Of a stretch of DNA of 64,000 bases, positions 24,641-32,984 are shown piece after piece. The translations under genes and the position numbers were made by a program. Each line of letters starts with the position of its first letter. Positions within the stretch are counted from its first letter, which is position 1. The stretch comes from JALZEG01 sp035942255 (GTDB taxonomy: Bacteria; Actinomycetota; CADDZG01; WHSQ01), in contig DASZDG010000022.1 in NCBI GenBank assembly GCA_035942255.1, positions 15,789 through 79,788 on the forward strand, given 5' to 3'. The notes beneath the pieces were generated by a model. The model did no database searches and had not been told where the DNA came from. It saw nothing but the letters and a program-made list of their open reading frames with translations.

Positions 24641-25984
24641 ATGTTCGATTCCCTGAGCGGGCGCTTCGACGACATCTTCACGCGGCTCCGGTCGCGCGGG
24701 CGCCTGAACGAGAAGCAGGTCGACGAGGTGCTGCGCGAGATCCGCCTCGCGCTGCTCGAGGCCGACGTCTCTTTGAAGGTCGTGAAGGCGTTCGTCGCCG
24801 ACATACGTGAGCGCGCCGCGGGGGCCGAGATCCACAAGAGCCTCACGCCCGCGCAACAGGTGATCAAGCTCGTGCACGGCGCGCTGATCGACGTGCTCGG
24901 CCACGAGACCGTGGGCCTCGAGCCGTCGCCGCGGCCCCCGCGCGTGATCCTGATGGCGGGCCTGCAGGGCTCCGGTAAGACGACCGCGTCGGGGAAGCTC
25001 GCTCGCCTCCTGAAGAGCCAGGGCCGGCGGCCGCTGCTCGCGGCGTGCGACCTGAGACGTCCTGCCGCGATCAGCCAGCTCCGCATCCTCGGCGAGCAGG
25101 TCGGGGTGCCGGTCTACTCGGAGGAAGAAACGCTCGACGCTCCGGGTGTCGCGGCGCGAGCTCTCGCGCACGCGCGCGCCGAGGGCCACACCGACCTCCT
25201 CGTCGACACCGCGGGCCGCATGCACGTCGACCCCGACCTCATGGCCGAGCTCGGCAGCGTCTCCAAGGAGGTCTCGCCGACCGAGATCCTGCTCGTGTGC
25301 GACGCGATGACGGGTCAGGACGCGGTGAACGTCGCGGAGGCCTTCCTCGAGGAGGTCGAGGTGACCGGCGTCGTGCTGACGAAGCTCGACGGCGACGCCC
25401 GCGGCGGCGCGGCCCTGTCGATGGCATACGTGACCGGGCGCCCGATCAAGTTCGCCGGCGTCGGCGAGAAGCTCGACGACCTCGAGCCCTTCCACCCCGA
25501 CCGGATGGCGTCACGGATCCTCGGCATGGGCGACGTGATGACGCTCATCGAGAAGGCCGAGCAGGTCTTCGACGAGGCCGAGGCCAAGAAGATGGAGGCG
25601 AAGCTCCGCAAGGCGGAGTTCACGTTCGACGACTTCCTCAACCAGCTGCAGGCGCTGAAGAAGATGGGCCCGATGTCGCAGGTCCTCGGGATGCTCCCGG
25701 GCATGGGCAAGCTCCCAATCGGGGGCGACGAGGTCGACTCGCAGCTGCCCAAGGTCGAGGCGATCATCCGCTCGATGACCATGCAGGAGCGCAACAACCC
25801 GTCGGTGATCAACGGGAGCCGGCGCAAGCGGATCGCAAGGGGTTCGGGCACGACCATCCAGGACGTGAACCGTCTCGTGAAGCAGTTCGATCAGGTGCGC
25901 AAGATGGTGAAGTCGATGTCCGGGGGCCGCGGGAAGATGCGCCTGCCGGGCGGGATGAAGCTCCCGCCGGGCATGGGCCTCTAG
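24641..25984 (+). CDS. ffh: Signal recognition particle protein Ffh (SRP54)
   Basis: 447 residues. N domain (DSLSGRFDDIFTRLRSRG), G domain with LMAGLQGSGKTTASGKLARL, ACDLRRPAAISQL, LVDTAGRMHVD and TKLDGDARGGAALS, and a methionine-rich M domain with GPMSQVLGMLPGMGK and RRKRIARGSGTTIQDVNRLV for signal-sequence and 4.5S RNA binding. Complete. No 4.5S RNA gene was recognised nearby. Confidence 0.97.
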   Translation: MFDSLSGRFDDIFTRLRSRGRLNEKQVDEVLREIRLALLEADVSLKVVKAFVADIRERAAGAEIHKSLTPAQQVIKLVHGALIDVLGHETVGLEPSPRPPRVILMAGLQGSGKTTASGKLARLLKSQGRRPLLAACDLRRPAAISQLRILGEQVGVPVYSEEETLDAPGVAARALAHARAEGHTDLLVDTAGRMHVDPDLMAELGSVSKEVSPTEILLVCDAMTGQDAVNVAEAFLEEVEVTGVVLTKLDGDARGGAALSMAYVTGRPIKFAGVGEKLDDLEPFHPDRMASRILGMGDVMTLIEKAEQVFDEAEAKKMEAKLRKAEFTFDDFLNQLQALKKMGPMSQVLGMLPGMGKLPIGGDEVDSQLPKVEAIIRSMTMQERNNPSVINGSRRKRIARGSGTTIQDVNRLVKQFDQVRKMVKSMSGGRGKMRLPGGMKLPPGMGL

Positions 25985-25987
25985 CGA

Positions 25988-26482
25988 CTACGCCGGGCGG
26001 CGCCGCGCTGCGTCATCCCCCTCGTTCACGCGGGCGACTGCCGCTCGGACTGCGTCTTCAATGACAGCAGCGGCCGCGGCTACCGAAGTTTGCGGCATCT
26101 CCTGGTAGGAGACCGCGCGGGCCAGAACCTCCGAGACCCATTGCGACATCGACACGCCCTCTCTCATTGCGGCCTCCGAGACCTTCCGGTGCAGGTGGGG
26201 CGACGTCCTGACGAAGATCTTCCCGGAGAACTCGCTGTCGCCGGACGGCTTCGGGATCGAGTCGCCGGCTTCGACGGCAGCCGCGAGCCACTCCGCCTGC
26301 GCCTCTTCCAGCTGCTGAAGAGCTTCGAGCTGCGTGTCCGCCTCCGTCATGCACCCACGAAGCTCCACCACGCGGGCGAAGTACCCCCCGTCGTTGTAGG
26401 GGCGGATCTCGATCGTCCACGGCTGGCGCAACAGCTCGAGGACCTCCGGCTTGTAGTCGTTCTCGTCAATCACGTTCTTCAC
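25988..26482 (-). CDS. hicB: HicB-family antitoxin
   Basis: 164 residues, long for HicB. The N-terminal RNase H-like HicB fold (WTIEIRPYNDGGYFARVVELRGCMTEADT, in part) is followed by FSGKIFVRTSPHLHRKVSEA and GVSMSQWVSEVLARAV, a ribbon-helix-helix-like DNA-binding block, then an Ala-rich tail. It neutralises HicA and probably represses the operon at the dyad at 26743-26766. It overlaps hicA by 17 nt, toxin first, the usual order. Confidence 0.85.
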   Translation of the reverse strand: MKNVIDENDYKPEVLELLRQPWTIEIRPYNDGGYFARVVELRGCMTEADTQLEALQQLEEAQAEWLAAAVEAGDSIPKPSGDSEFSGKIFVRTSPHLHRKVSEAAMREGVSMSQWVSEVLARAVSYQEMPQTSVAAAAAVIEDAVRAAVARVNEGDDAARRRPA

Positions 26483-26735
26483 CCTCCCCTCGGGCCTCGG
26501 CGCTCAGGAGGTCCCGGCAGACGCTGATCGTCTCCTCCACGTAGAACCTCTTCACCGGACGGTGGATCGGCACGGTGATCTTCACGCCGGACTCGTGGCG
26601 CCATGTCGCGTGTGACCCGCTCTGGCGGACGCGCACGAAGTCGAACGCGCGGAGCGCAGCTTGGAGCACCTCCGGCGAGCAGTCCTTGAGGTGAGCCTCT
26701 AGCTTCTCTAGGCGCCGGAGCCGCTTCTCGACCAC
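26466..26735 (-). CDS. hicA: HicA-family mRNA interferase toxin
   Basis: 89 residues with a double-stranded RNA-binding-like HicA fold. The key block is FVRVRQSGSHATWRHESG with catalytic His42 in GSH, followed by ITVPIHRPVKRFYVEETI. HicA proteins cleave mRNA when not bound by HicB. An N-terminal extension (VEKRLRRLEKLEAHLKDC) precedes the core. The GTG start lacks a Shine-Dalgarno and is 7 nt after a TAGCAT box, so the transcript looks leaderless. Confidence 0.85.
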   Translation of the reverse strand: MVEKRLRRLEKLEAHLKDCSPEVLQAALRAFDFVRVRQSGSHATWRHESGVKITVPIHRPVKRFYVEETISVCRDLLSAEARGEGEERD

Positions 26736-26742
26736 GCAATTG

Positions 26743-26766
26743 ATGCTAGCACATGCGCTAGCGCAT
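26743..26766 (-). promoter_or_regulatory. hicAB promoter-operator: TAGCAT -10 box with two palindromes
   Basis: On the minus strand TAGCAT is followed by 7 nt and the hicA GTG. It overlaps the 8-bp palindrome tgctagca (26744-26751), and a perfect 14-bp palindrome atgcgctagcgcat (26753-26766) lies just upstream. Both share the core gctagc, as expected of paired half-sites for a dimeric repressor such as HicB. Confidence 0.55.
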
Positions 26767-26864
26767 TGTCGGCGGAAGCGAGGACACGCTTTAGCGCGCG
26801 GCCCCCGTTTGGCGCATCATTGTCGGCACCGGTGATCATCTAGCGACGGGCGGACCCCACTCCG

Positions 26865-29800
26865 ATGAGCGAGCTGCGCGAGGGCACAACTACCGTCCTC
26901 TTCACGGACGTGGAGGGGTCCACCGACCTCGGCACCCGCGCCGGCGACGACTCCGCCCGCCGCGTCCTCCGCCGCCAGGAGGAGATCATCCGCACGCAGG
27001 TCCAGTCGCACGCTGGCCACGAGGTGAAGGCCCTCGGCGACGGGCTCATGGTCGCGTTCAGCTCCGCCCGTAAGGCCGTCTCGTGCGCGGCGTCGATGCA
27101 GCGCGAGCTCGAGCGCGCCGCCGACGCGTCGACGTCGGAGCTTCCCGCGGTGCGCATCGGGCTGAATGCCGGCGAGGTCATCGTGGAGGACGGCGACCTG
27201 TTCGGGGCCGCGGTGAGCGCCGCCGCGCGCATCTGCGGGGCCGCGTCGGGCGGCGAGGTCCTCGTCGCCGAGGTCGTCAAGGTCCTCGCCGGCACCGTCC
27301 CCGGCGTCACGTGGAAGGACCGGGGCGAGGTCGCGCTGAAGGGGTTCCCGGAGCCCTGCCGGCTCTACCGCGCGGAATGGCGCGAGGACCCCGTCGCCGA
27401 CACCTCCGGGCTCACGCCGTTCGTCGGGCGCAAGAAGGAGCGCGCGGAGCTCCGCGCCTGGTTCGACCGGCTCGAAGATGGTCGCGGGGGCCTGGTCGTG
27501 ATCGGGGGCGAGCCCGGCGTCGGCAAGACGCGGCTCGCGGAGGAGCTCATCCGCGACGCCGACGCGCACGGCTTCAGGACCGTCACCGGCCGGTGCTACG
27601 AGATGGAGTCGCCGTCCCCGTACGGCCCGTTCGTGGAGGTGCTGGAGGCCGCGTCCAAAGAGGTCGACCCGGTCACGTTCCGGATGGCGCTCGGTCCCTC
27701 GGCAGGAGAGATAGCGAAGGTGCTGCCGCAGCTCCGGCACGGCTACGACGACATCCCGCCCCCGCTCGAGCTCCCACCCGAGCAGGAGCGGCGCTACCTC
27801 TTCAACAGCATCCGCGACTTCATCCGCCGGGCGAGCGCGCTGAAGCCGCTCGTCGTGCTGTTCGACGACGTGCACTGGGCGGACGACGCGAGCCTGCAGC
27901 TGATGGAGCACATCGCGCCGGAGCTCCCGGACATGCCCGTGCTCGTGATCGCCACGTACCGCGACGTCGAGCTCGACGTCTACCGGCCGCTGGCGAAGAC
28001 GCTCGAGGACCTGCTGCGCCGCCGCCTCGTGACGCGCATGAGCCTGACGCGGCTTCCGGAGGAGACCGTCGGGGCGATGCTCTCGAAGCTCGCCGGCGAG
28101 ACACCGCCGCCGTCGCTGACGACCGCGATCTACAGGGAGACCGAGGGCAACGCGTTCTTCGTCGAGGAGGTCTTTCGCCATCTCGACGAGGAGGGCCGGC
28201 TGCGCGACGACGACGGACGCTGGCGCGCCGACCTGCGCGTCGAGGACCTCGAGGTCCCCGAGGGCGTGCGCCTGGTGATCGGGCGCCGGCTCCAGCGTCT
28301 GGCGCCGGAGACGACCAAGATACTGACCGCCGCCGCGGTGATCGGGAGGGTCTTCGACTTCCGGCTGCTCGAGGCGGTGGCGGGCGACGGCGAGCGCGAC
28401 GGCGACGAGCTGCTCGACTGCCTCGATGAGGCACAACGAAGCCACGTTGTGATGTCGCGCGCGGAGGGGCGCGACGCGAAGGTCGTGTTCGTCCACGAGC
28501 TCATCCGGCAGACGCTCCTCGGCGCGATCGCTCTGCCGCGCCGGCAGCGCCTGCACCTGCGCGTCGCCGAGGCGATGGAGAAGGTCTACGCGGACGAGCT
28601 GGCGTCGCACGCGGCGGAGATCGCCCACCACCTCTACAACGCAGGTGTCGCCGCCGATCCCGCCAAGACGCAGGAGTACCTCGTGATGGCGGGGGACCGA
28701 GCGATGGACGGCGCCGCGTTCGGGGAGGCGCTGAAGTACTTCGAGGAGGCGTGCGAGCTGCGCGCGTCGCAGTCCGACTCCGAGCGCGCCGCGATCCTCT
28801 ACCGCGTCGGGCTCGCCCGCAGGAGCCTCGGCCACCTCGACGAGGGCCTATCGGCGTGGCGCGAAGCCCTCGCGCTGTACGAGGCGGCGGGCGACGTCGC
28901 ATCGGTCGCCGCCGTCACGCCGGAGATCGGGCTGCAGCTCGGGTGGGCGGCGCGCTGGCCGGAGGCGCTCGAGATCGCCGGGCGGGGGCTCGCCGCGATC
29001 GGCGAGGGGATGACGGGCGACCGCGCGCGGCTGCACGGGATCGCCGCGATCGGGCTCGGCTGGGCCGGCGACTACGACGGCGCGATGCAGATGATCGACG
29101 CGGCGGAGTCGATCTCGCGCCAGCTCGACGACCCGCTGCTGATCGGCAGCTCGCTCACCGTGAAGACCGCGCACCACTTCGCCTACAACCAGACACGCGC
29201 GGGGATCGAGACCGGCGAGCAGGCGATGGCGCTGCTGCGCGGCACGGCGGAGGAGTGGAACTACGGGGCTTGCGTCGCGTTCACCGCGTTCGCGCACTAC
29301 TTCTGCGGCGAGCTCGACCGCGCGGGGGAGCTCGCGGAGGAGGCGATCGACGTCGGTCGCCGGCTCGGCCACCTCGCGGCGCAGATGTTCGGGGAGCGCG
29401 CCGGGTTCTTCGTGAAGGCGTGCCGGGGCGAGGCCACTCCCGCGGACTTCGTCGCGTTCTCCGAGCGCGACTACGAGCTGTGCCGCCGGTCGGGGCTCCC
29501 GTTCGAGGCCTACTCGACGAGCTTCGCGGCGGAGGCCGAGTGGAGGCGCGGGAACCTCGACGAGGCCGTGCGGCTGGCGGACGAGGCGGCCGCGACCGAG
29601 CCGCCGAGCGCGCTGTGGGGATTCGCGCAGGGCTTGCGATTCATGATCTATGCCGCGGCGGGCCGCGCCGACGAGGCACGGGCGATCCTGGCCGAGCTCG
29701 AGGGGCTCCTTCCTCAACCGGGTCGCCCGAACCCGAACGGGCTCTGGTCGGTGCTCCTGTTCCTGATCGAGGGCCGCGCCGTCCTCGGGCTGCGCCGGGA

Positions 29801-30149
29801 CGACGCCAAGCTCTACGAGCTCGCGGGCGAGCTCCGGGAGGCGGGGCCGGTGATGCGGTTCGACGCCCAGTCGCTGGAGCTGCTCCGGGCGCTCGCCGCC
29901 GCGGGGGCAGGGCTCGACGACGCGGCCCCCGGGCACTTCGAGCGGGCGATCGAGGAAGCCGAGGAGCTCGGCCTCGTCCATGCTCGTTCCGACTCGTCCC
30001 TGTACTACGCCGAGTTCCTCGCGGGCCGCGGCGGCGACGGCGACAGTGCCAGGGCACGCGACCTACTCGACGCGGCCGTGGCGGGCTTCGAGAGGATCGG
30101 GTGGGCGTGGAGCAAGGCCCGCGCCGAGGCGTTGCGGGAGCGGCTGTAG
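26865..30149 (+). CDS. Class III nucleotidyl cyclase - AAA/STAND ATPase - TPR-like regulator
   Basis: 1094 residues. A class III cyclase domain (about 8-170) has metal aspartates D15 (LFTDVEGST) and D59 (KALGDGLMVAF) and lysine K55; the transition-state asparagine position reads serine (S118 in AAVSAAARI) while R122 is kept. Then an AAA/STAND ATPase with GGEPGVGKTRL (214-224) and Walker B VVLFDDVHWADD, and a long helical TPR-like C-terminal half. No LuxR helix-turn-helix ends the protein. Such fusions are common orphan signalling proteins in actinobacteria; the ligand is unknown. It lies between ffh and rpsP, which are normally closer together. Confidence 0.85.
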   Translation: MSELREGTTTVLFTDVEGSTDLGTRAGDDSARRVLRRQEEIIRTQVQSHAGHEVKALGDGLMVAFSSARKAVSCAASMQRELERAADASTSELPAVRIGLNAGEVIVEDGDLFGAAVSAAARICGAASGGEVLVAEVVKVLAGTVPGVTWKDRGEVALKGFPEPCRLYRAEWREDPVADTSGLTPFVGRKKERAELRAWFDRLEDGRGGLVVIGGEPGVGKTRLAEELIRDADAHGFRTVTGRCYEMESPSPYGPFVEVLEAASKEVDPVTFRMALGPSAGEIAKVLPQLRHGYDDIPPPLELPPEQERRYLFNSIRDFIRRASALKPLVVLFDDVHWADDASLQLMEHIAPELPDMPVLVIATYRDVELDVYRPLAKTLEDLLRRRLVTRMSLTRLPEETVGAMLSKLAGETPPPSLTTAIYRETEGNAFFVEEVFRHLDEEGRLRDDDGRWRADLRVEDLEVPEGVRLVIGRRLQRLAPETTKILTAAAVIGRVFDFRLLEAVAGDGERDGDELLDCLDEAQRSHVVMSRAEGRDAKVVFVHELIRQTLLGAIALPRRQRLHLRVAEAMEKVYADELASHAAEIAHHLYNAGVAADPAKTQEYLVMAGDRAMDGAAFGEALKYFEEACELRASQSDSERAAILYRVGLARRSLGHLDEGLSAWREALALYEAAGDVASVAAVTPEIGLQLGWAARWPEALEIAGRGLAAIGEGMTGDRARLHGIAAIGLGWAGDYDGAMQMIDAAESISRQLDDPLLIGSSLTVKTAHHFAYNQTRAGIETGEQAMALLRGTAEEWNYGACVAFTAFAHYFCGELDRAGELAEEAIDVGRRLGHLAAQMFGERAGFFVKACRGEATPADFVAFSERDYELCRRSGLPFEAYSTSFAAEAEWRRGNLDEAVRLADEAAATEPPSALWGFAQGLRFMIYAAAGRADEARAILAELEGLLPQPGRPNPNGLWSVLLFLIEGRAVLGLRRDDAKLYELAGELREAGPVMRFDAQSLELLRALAAAGAGLDDAAPGHFERAIEEAEELGLVHARSDSSLYYAEFLAGRGGDGDSARARDLLDAAVAGFERIGWAWSKARAEALRERL

Positions 30150-30172
30150 GGGGGAAGATGCCCCTGACCTGC

Positions 30173-30178
30173 TACGAT
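30173..30178 (+). promoter_or_regulatory. Putative -10 box (TACGAT) of the rpsP-khpA-rimM-trmD operon
   Basis: TACGAT lies in the 76-nt gap between the cyclase gene and rpsP, leaving a leader of about 40 nt that contains AAGGAG. No clear -35 hexamer. Confidence 0.35.
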
Positions 30179-30225
30179 TCCGTCTTTCCGTTCTGTTATC
30201 GAACAACCCCAAGGAGCTCGATCCA

Positions 30226-30717
30226 GTGGTCAAGATCAGGTTGATGCGCGTCGGCAAGCGGAAGCAGCCGTCCTACAGGGTCGTCGTGGCTGACTCCCGC
30301 AGCCCCCGCGACGGCCGGATCATCGAGGCGATCGGCCACTACCAGCCGCGCCAGGACCCGTCGGTCGTCGAGATCGACCAGGACCGGGCCCTCTACTGGC
30401 TCCAGAAGGGCGCGCAGCCCTCGGACCAGGTCCGCCAGCTGCTCCGCATCACCGGCGCGTGGTCGACGTTCACGGGCGAGGCGCCGCTCGGGGGCGCCCC
30501 CGCTCAGCCCGCCGCCGCGACGTCCCCGAAGAAGGCGACGCCTGCCCGCTCGGTCAAGGCGACCCCCGCGGCATCCGTCGAAGAGGGCGAGCGGGACGAG
30601 GGCAACGAGGCCGACACCCCGGGGATCGAGGCCACGCCGACCGAGGACGACCAGCTCAGCGAGACCGGCGGCGCCTCGGGCGGCGAGGGCGACGCAGCCG
30701 ACGGCAAGTCCGAGTAG
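30226..30717 (+). CDS. rpsP: 30S ribosomal protein S16 with a long acidic C-terminal extension
   Basis: 163 residues. The S16 domain is residues 1-85 (VKIRLMRVGKRKQPSYRVVV, RDGRIIEAIGHYQPR, ALYWLQKGAQPSDQVRQLL). GTG 30226 follows AAGGAG at 9 nt and gives the canonical N-terminus. Bacterial S16 is usually 80-90 residues; the extra 75-80 here are Ala/Pro/Thr-rich then acidic (GERDEGNEADTPGIEATPTE). Some actinobacteria have shorter tails of this kind. First gene of rpsP-khpA-rimM-trmD. Confidence 0.95.
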   Translation: MVKIRLMRVGKRKQPSYRVVVADSRSPRDGRIIEAIGHYQPRQDPSVVEIDQDRALYWLQKGAQPSDQVRQLLRITGAWSTFTGEAPLGGAPAQPAAATSPKKATPARSVKATPAASVEEGERDEGNEADTPGIEATPTEDDQLSETGGASGGEGDAADGKSE

Positions 30718-30724
30718 CGACGCC

Positions 30725-30961
30725 GTGAGCAAGGAGTTCCTGGAGTACGTCACGCCGTGGCTCGTCGACCACCCCGACGAGGTGATGATCACCGAGGCCG
30801 ACGGCGAGCGTGACGAGATCGTCTACGAGCTGACGGTCCACCCCGAGGACATGGGCAAGATCATCGGCAAGCGCGGCCGCATCATCCGGTCGCTGCGGGC
30901 GCTCGCCCGAGCCGCGGGCCAGCGGGACGGCCGCTCGGTCTCCGTGGAGGTCGTGGACTAA
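30725..30961 (+). CDS. khpA: KH-domain RNA-binding protein KhpA
   Basis: 78 residues. A single KH domain with the GxxG loop in GKIIGKRGRIIRSLRALARA. KhpA (with KhpB) binds RNA and affects cell division and envelope growth in Gram-positives. GTG start 7 nt after rpsP. Its TAA stop overlaps the ACG proposed as the rimM start by one base. Confidence 0.93.
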   Translation: MSKEFLEYVTPWLVDHPDEVMITEADGERDEIVYELTVHPEDMGKIIGKRGRIIRSLRALARAAGQRDGRSVSVEVVD

Positions 30962-31461
30962 CGCCTTCGCCAGGGCTCCTTCTCGCCGGGCAGATCGGCA
31001 AGCCGCACGGCCTCGGCGGTGAGGTCTACGTCATGCGGATCTCCGACGACCCGCGCCGCTTCGACCCCGGAGCGCGCCTCCACCACGAGGACGGCCGCAC
31101 GCTGACGGTCGAGTCCGCGCGGGACCACCGCAACCGCTTCCTGGTGAAGTTCGAGGGCGTCAACGGCCGCACCGAGGCCGAAGGGCTCCGTGGCGCCCTC
31201 TACGTCCCCGAGTCCGAGGTCCGCGAGCTCGAGGGCGGAGAGTTCTGGGAGCAGGACCTCGAGGGGCTCGCCGCGGTCCATGCCGGCACGGGGGCCGCGC
31301 TCGGGACCGTCGCCTACGTGCAGCCGGGGCCGGCCCAGGACCTGCTCGTGCTCGACACCCCCGACGGCGAGCGGCTCGTCCCGTTCGTGTCCGAGATCGT
31401 CGTCGAGGTCGACGTCGAGGCGGGGCGGGTGGTGGTCGACCCGCCCGAGGGCCTGCTGTGA
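30961..31461 (+). CDS. rimM: Ribosome maturation factor RimM, apparently with a non-canonical ACG start
   Basis: Assists 30S assembly by binding S19. The conserved N-terminus LLLAGQIGKPHGLGGEVYV is encoded at 30976-31032, upstream of the first in-frame ATG (31033). No ATG, GTG or TTG occurs in frame before it back to a stop near 30811. ACG 30961 overlaps the khpA stop as TAACG, exactly where a TAATG junction would be expected, 10 nt after GGAGG. From there the protein is 166 residues, a normal RimM length, with the C-terminal PRC-barrel (LAAVHAGTGAALGTVAYV to FVSEIVVEVDVEAGRVVV, in parts). It overlaps trmD by 4 nt. Confidence 0.85.
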   Translation, partial: TPSPGLLLAGQIGKPHGLGGEVYVMRISDDPRRFDPGARLHHEDGRTLTVESARDHRNRFLVKFEGVNGRTEAEGLRGALYVPESEVRELEGGEFWEQDLEGLAAVHAGTGAALGTVAYVQPGPAQDLLVLDTPDGERLVPFVSEIVVEVDVEAGRVVVDPPEGLL

Positions 31462-32147
31462 CCGCGCCGGCGATCGACGTCGTCACGCTCTTCCCCGAGC
31501 TGTTCACCGTCCCGCTCGAGACGAGCCTCCTGGGGAAGGCCGTGGCCTCCGGGTTGCTGCAGGTCCGGGTGCACGACCTGAGGGAGCACGGCCTCGGCCG
31601 GCACAGGTCGGTCGACGACGAGCCCTACGGCGGCGGTGCGGGCATGGTGATGCGGCCGGAGCCGCTGTTCGCGGCGATCGACGCTCTTCGGGGGCCGGCT
31701 TCGCACGTCGTCCTCCTGTCGCCGCGGGGGCAGCGGCTCGACCACGGAGGCGTCGCGCGGCTCGCCGCGCTCGAGCACCTCGTGCTCGTCTGCGGGCGGT
31801 ACGAGGGGGTGGACGAGCGCGTCGTCGAGGGGGCCGTGGACGAGGAGCTGTCGATCGGCGACTACGTCCTCGCCGGCGGCGAGCTTCCGGCGCTCGTCGT
31901 GATCGAGGCGATCTCGCGCCTCGTGCCGGGAGTTCTCGGCAACGCCGAGTCCCTCGGCTCGGAGTCGCATGCGGGTGGCCTGCTCGAGTATCCGCAGTAC
32001 ACGCGTCCCGCCGAGTTCCGCGGGCGGCGCGTGCCCGACGTGCTCCTGTCGGGCGACCATGGTGCCGTCGAGCGCTGGCGGCGCGAGCAGTCCGAGCTCA
32101 TCACGCGGCGGCGGCGTCCGGACCTGCTGGGCGACGAGGCCACATAG
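31458..32147 (+). CDS. trmD: tRNA (guanine(37)-N1)-methyltransferase
   Basis: 229 residues, SPOUT family. Makes m1G37 in tRNAs reading CNN/GNN codons to prevent frameshifting. Seen: VVTLFPELFTVPLETSLLGK, DDEPYGGGAGMVM, LLSPRGQRLDHGG, the trefoil-knot SAM site VCGRYEGVDERVV and SIGDYVLAGGELPALVVIEA. GTG start overlaps rimM. rplS, its usual follower, is not here. Confidence 0.96.
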   Translation: MTAPAIDVVTLFPELFTVPLETSLLGKAVASGLLQVRVHDLREHGLGRHRSVDDEPYGGGAGMVMRPEPLFAAIDALRGPASHVVLLSPRGQRLDHGGVARLAALEHLVLVCGRYEGVDERVVEGAVDEELSIGDYVLAGGELPALVVIEAISRLVPGVLGNAESLGSESHAGGLLEYPQYTRPAEFRGRRVPDVLLSGDHGAVERWRREQSELITRRRRPDLLGDEAT

Positions 32148-32251
32148 GCGCGTGCCTACGTACCTTGCGCAATGGGGGTACTTATCGCGCCGGGTTTCTC
32201 TAAGTTAGTCCACGACATTCGTTTTTCTCAGCCCAAGGAGGGCCCGTGGAC
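32148..32251 (+). other. Leader/promoter region with AT-rich stretches
   Basis: Between trmD and the exported protein gene the sequence becomes clearly richer in A and T (for example ggtttctctaagttag and attcgtttttctc) before AAGGAGG at 32235-32241. A promoter is likely but no confident -35/-10 pair could be chosen. Confidence 0.35.
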
Positions 32252-32836
32252 ATGCTCGAGGTATCCCGGCGCGACAAGCGTCAGACTTTCTTCTCCGCGA
32301 TCGGCATCGCGCTGATCGTGTTCATCGTCGGCGCCCCTGTCGTGGAAGCGGCGGTATCCCGGGTCAAGCTCGCCGGCGGCACGGCGACCGCGAAGATCAA
32401 GGACTCCGACGGGACCGAGGTCGAGTCCGAGGCCATCGGCCCGATGGGCCTCCTCCAGGCCGAGGGCAGCGACGGCGCCATCGCGGTCCGCAACTACGCC
32501 GGTGGTGGCGGCCTCCTGGGCGCCGGTGACTGCACCGCTTCGACCGAGCCCGCGCAGGGCCCGCTGAAGAACGTCGTCGAGCTCAGCGGCGGCGACATCG
32601 TCACCGGCCTGATCGTCACCGGCACGGGGACCATCCGCGTGACCTCGCTCGCGCTGGGGAACCACAACCTGCCGCTGTCGAACTTCACCGTGAACACGGA
32701 CAACCCGAACCTCGCGATCACGTTCGGCACGGGCCTCACGCTCACGTCCCAGCTGCGCTTCACGGGAATCGACGGGAGCGCCTGCAACTTCATCGTCCTC
32801 GGCCAGGGCCAGGGCGACAACCCGCTCGCTCCGTAA
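32252..32836 (+). CDS. Exported or membrane-anchored protein of unknown function
   Basis: 194 residues from ATG 32252 (GTG 32246 would add two). A basic N-terminus (SRRDKRQ) and one hydrophobic segment (FFSAIGIALIVFIVGAPVVE) form a signal peptide or anchor. The rest is Gly/Thr/Ser/Val-rich and beta-like (VTGTGTIRVTSLALGNHNLP) with two cysteines (GDCTAS and SACNF) that could form a disulfide. No family recognised. It is monocistronic, with a strong AAGGAGG ribosome site and a strong terminator, so it may be highly expressed. Confidence 0.6.
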   Translation: MLEVSRRDKRQTFFSAIGIALIVFIVGAPVVEAAVSRVKLAGGTATAKIKDSDGTEVESEAIGPMGLLQAEGSDGAIAVRNYAGGGGLLGAGDCTASTEPAQGPLKNVVELSGGDIVTGLIVTGTGTIRVTSLALGNHNLPLSNFTVNTDNPNLAITFGTGLTLTSQLRFTGIDGSACNFIVLGQGQGDNPLAP

Positions 32837-32856
32837 GCGGGCGATCACCAGCAATT

Positions 32857-32886
32857 GAAGAGGCGCCCCTTCGGGGGCGCCTCTTC
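32857..32886 (+). terminator. Strong stem-loop terminator with UUCG tetraloop
   Basis: gaagaggcgcccc and ggggcgcctcttc form a 13-bp perfect stem around TTCG. It lies 21 nt after the exported-protein stop and isolates that gene from the mce operon. There is no long T-run. Confidence 0.8.
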
Positions 32887-32984
32887 AGTCTTCGGCTACG
32901 TAGTTCTTCCTATGGTTCCGGCGGGCGCACGGGCCGAAGATGGGTTTACGCAAATCGGGCATTCCACTCGGCTCTAGGGGAGTG

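Noticed and set aside
32148..32251. A riboswitch or T-box before the exported protein
   Set aside because: The 104-nt leader shows AT-rich stretches but no convincing conserved stem set.
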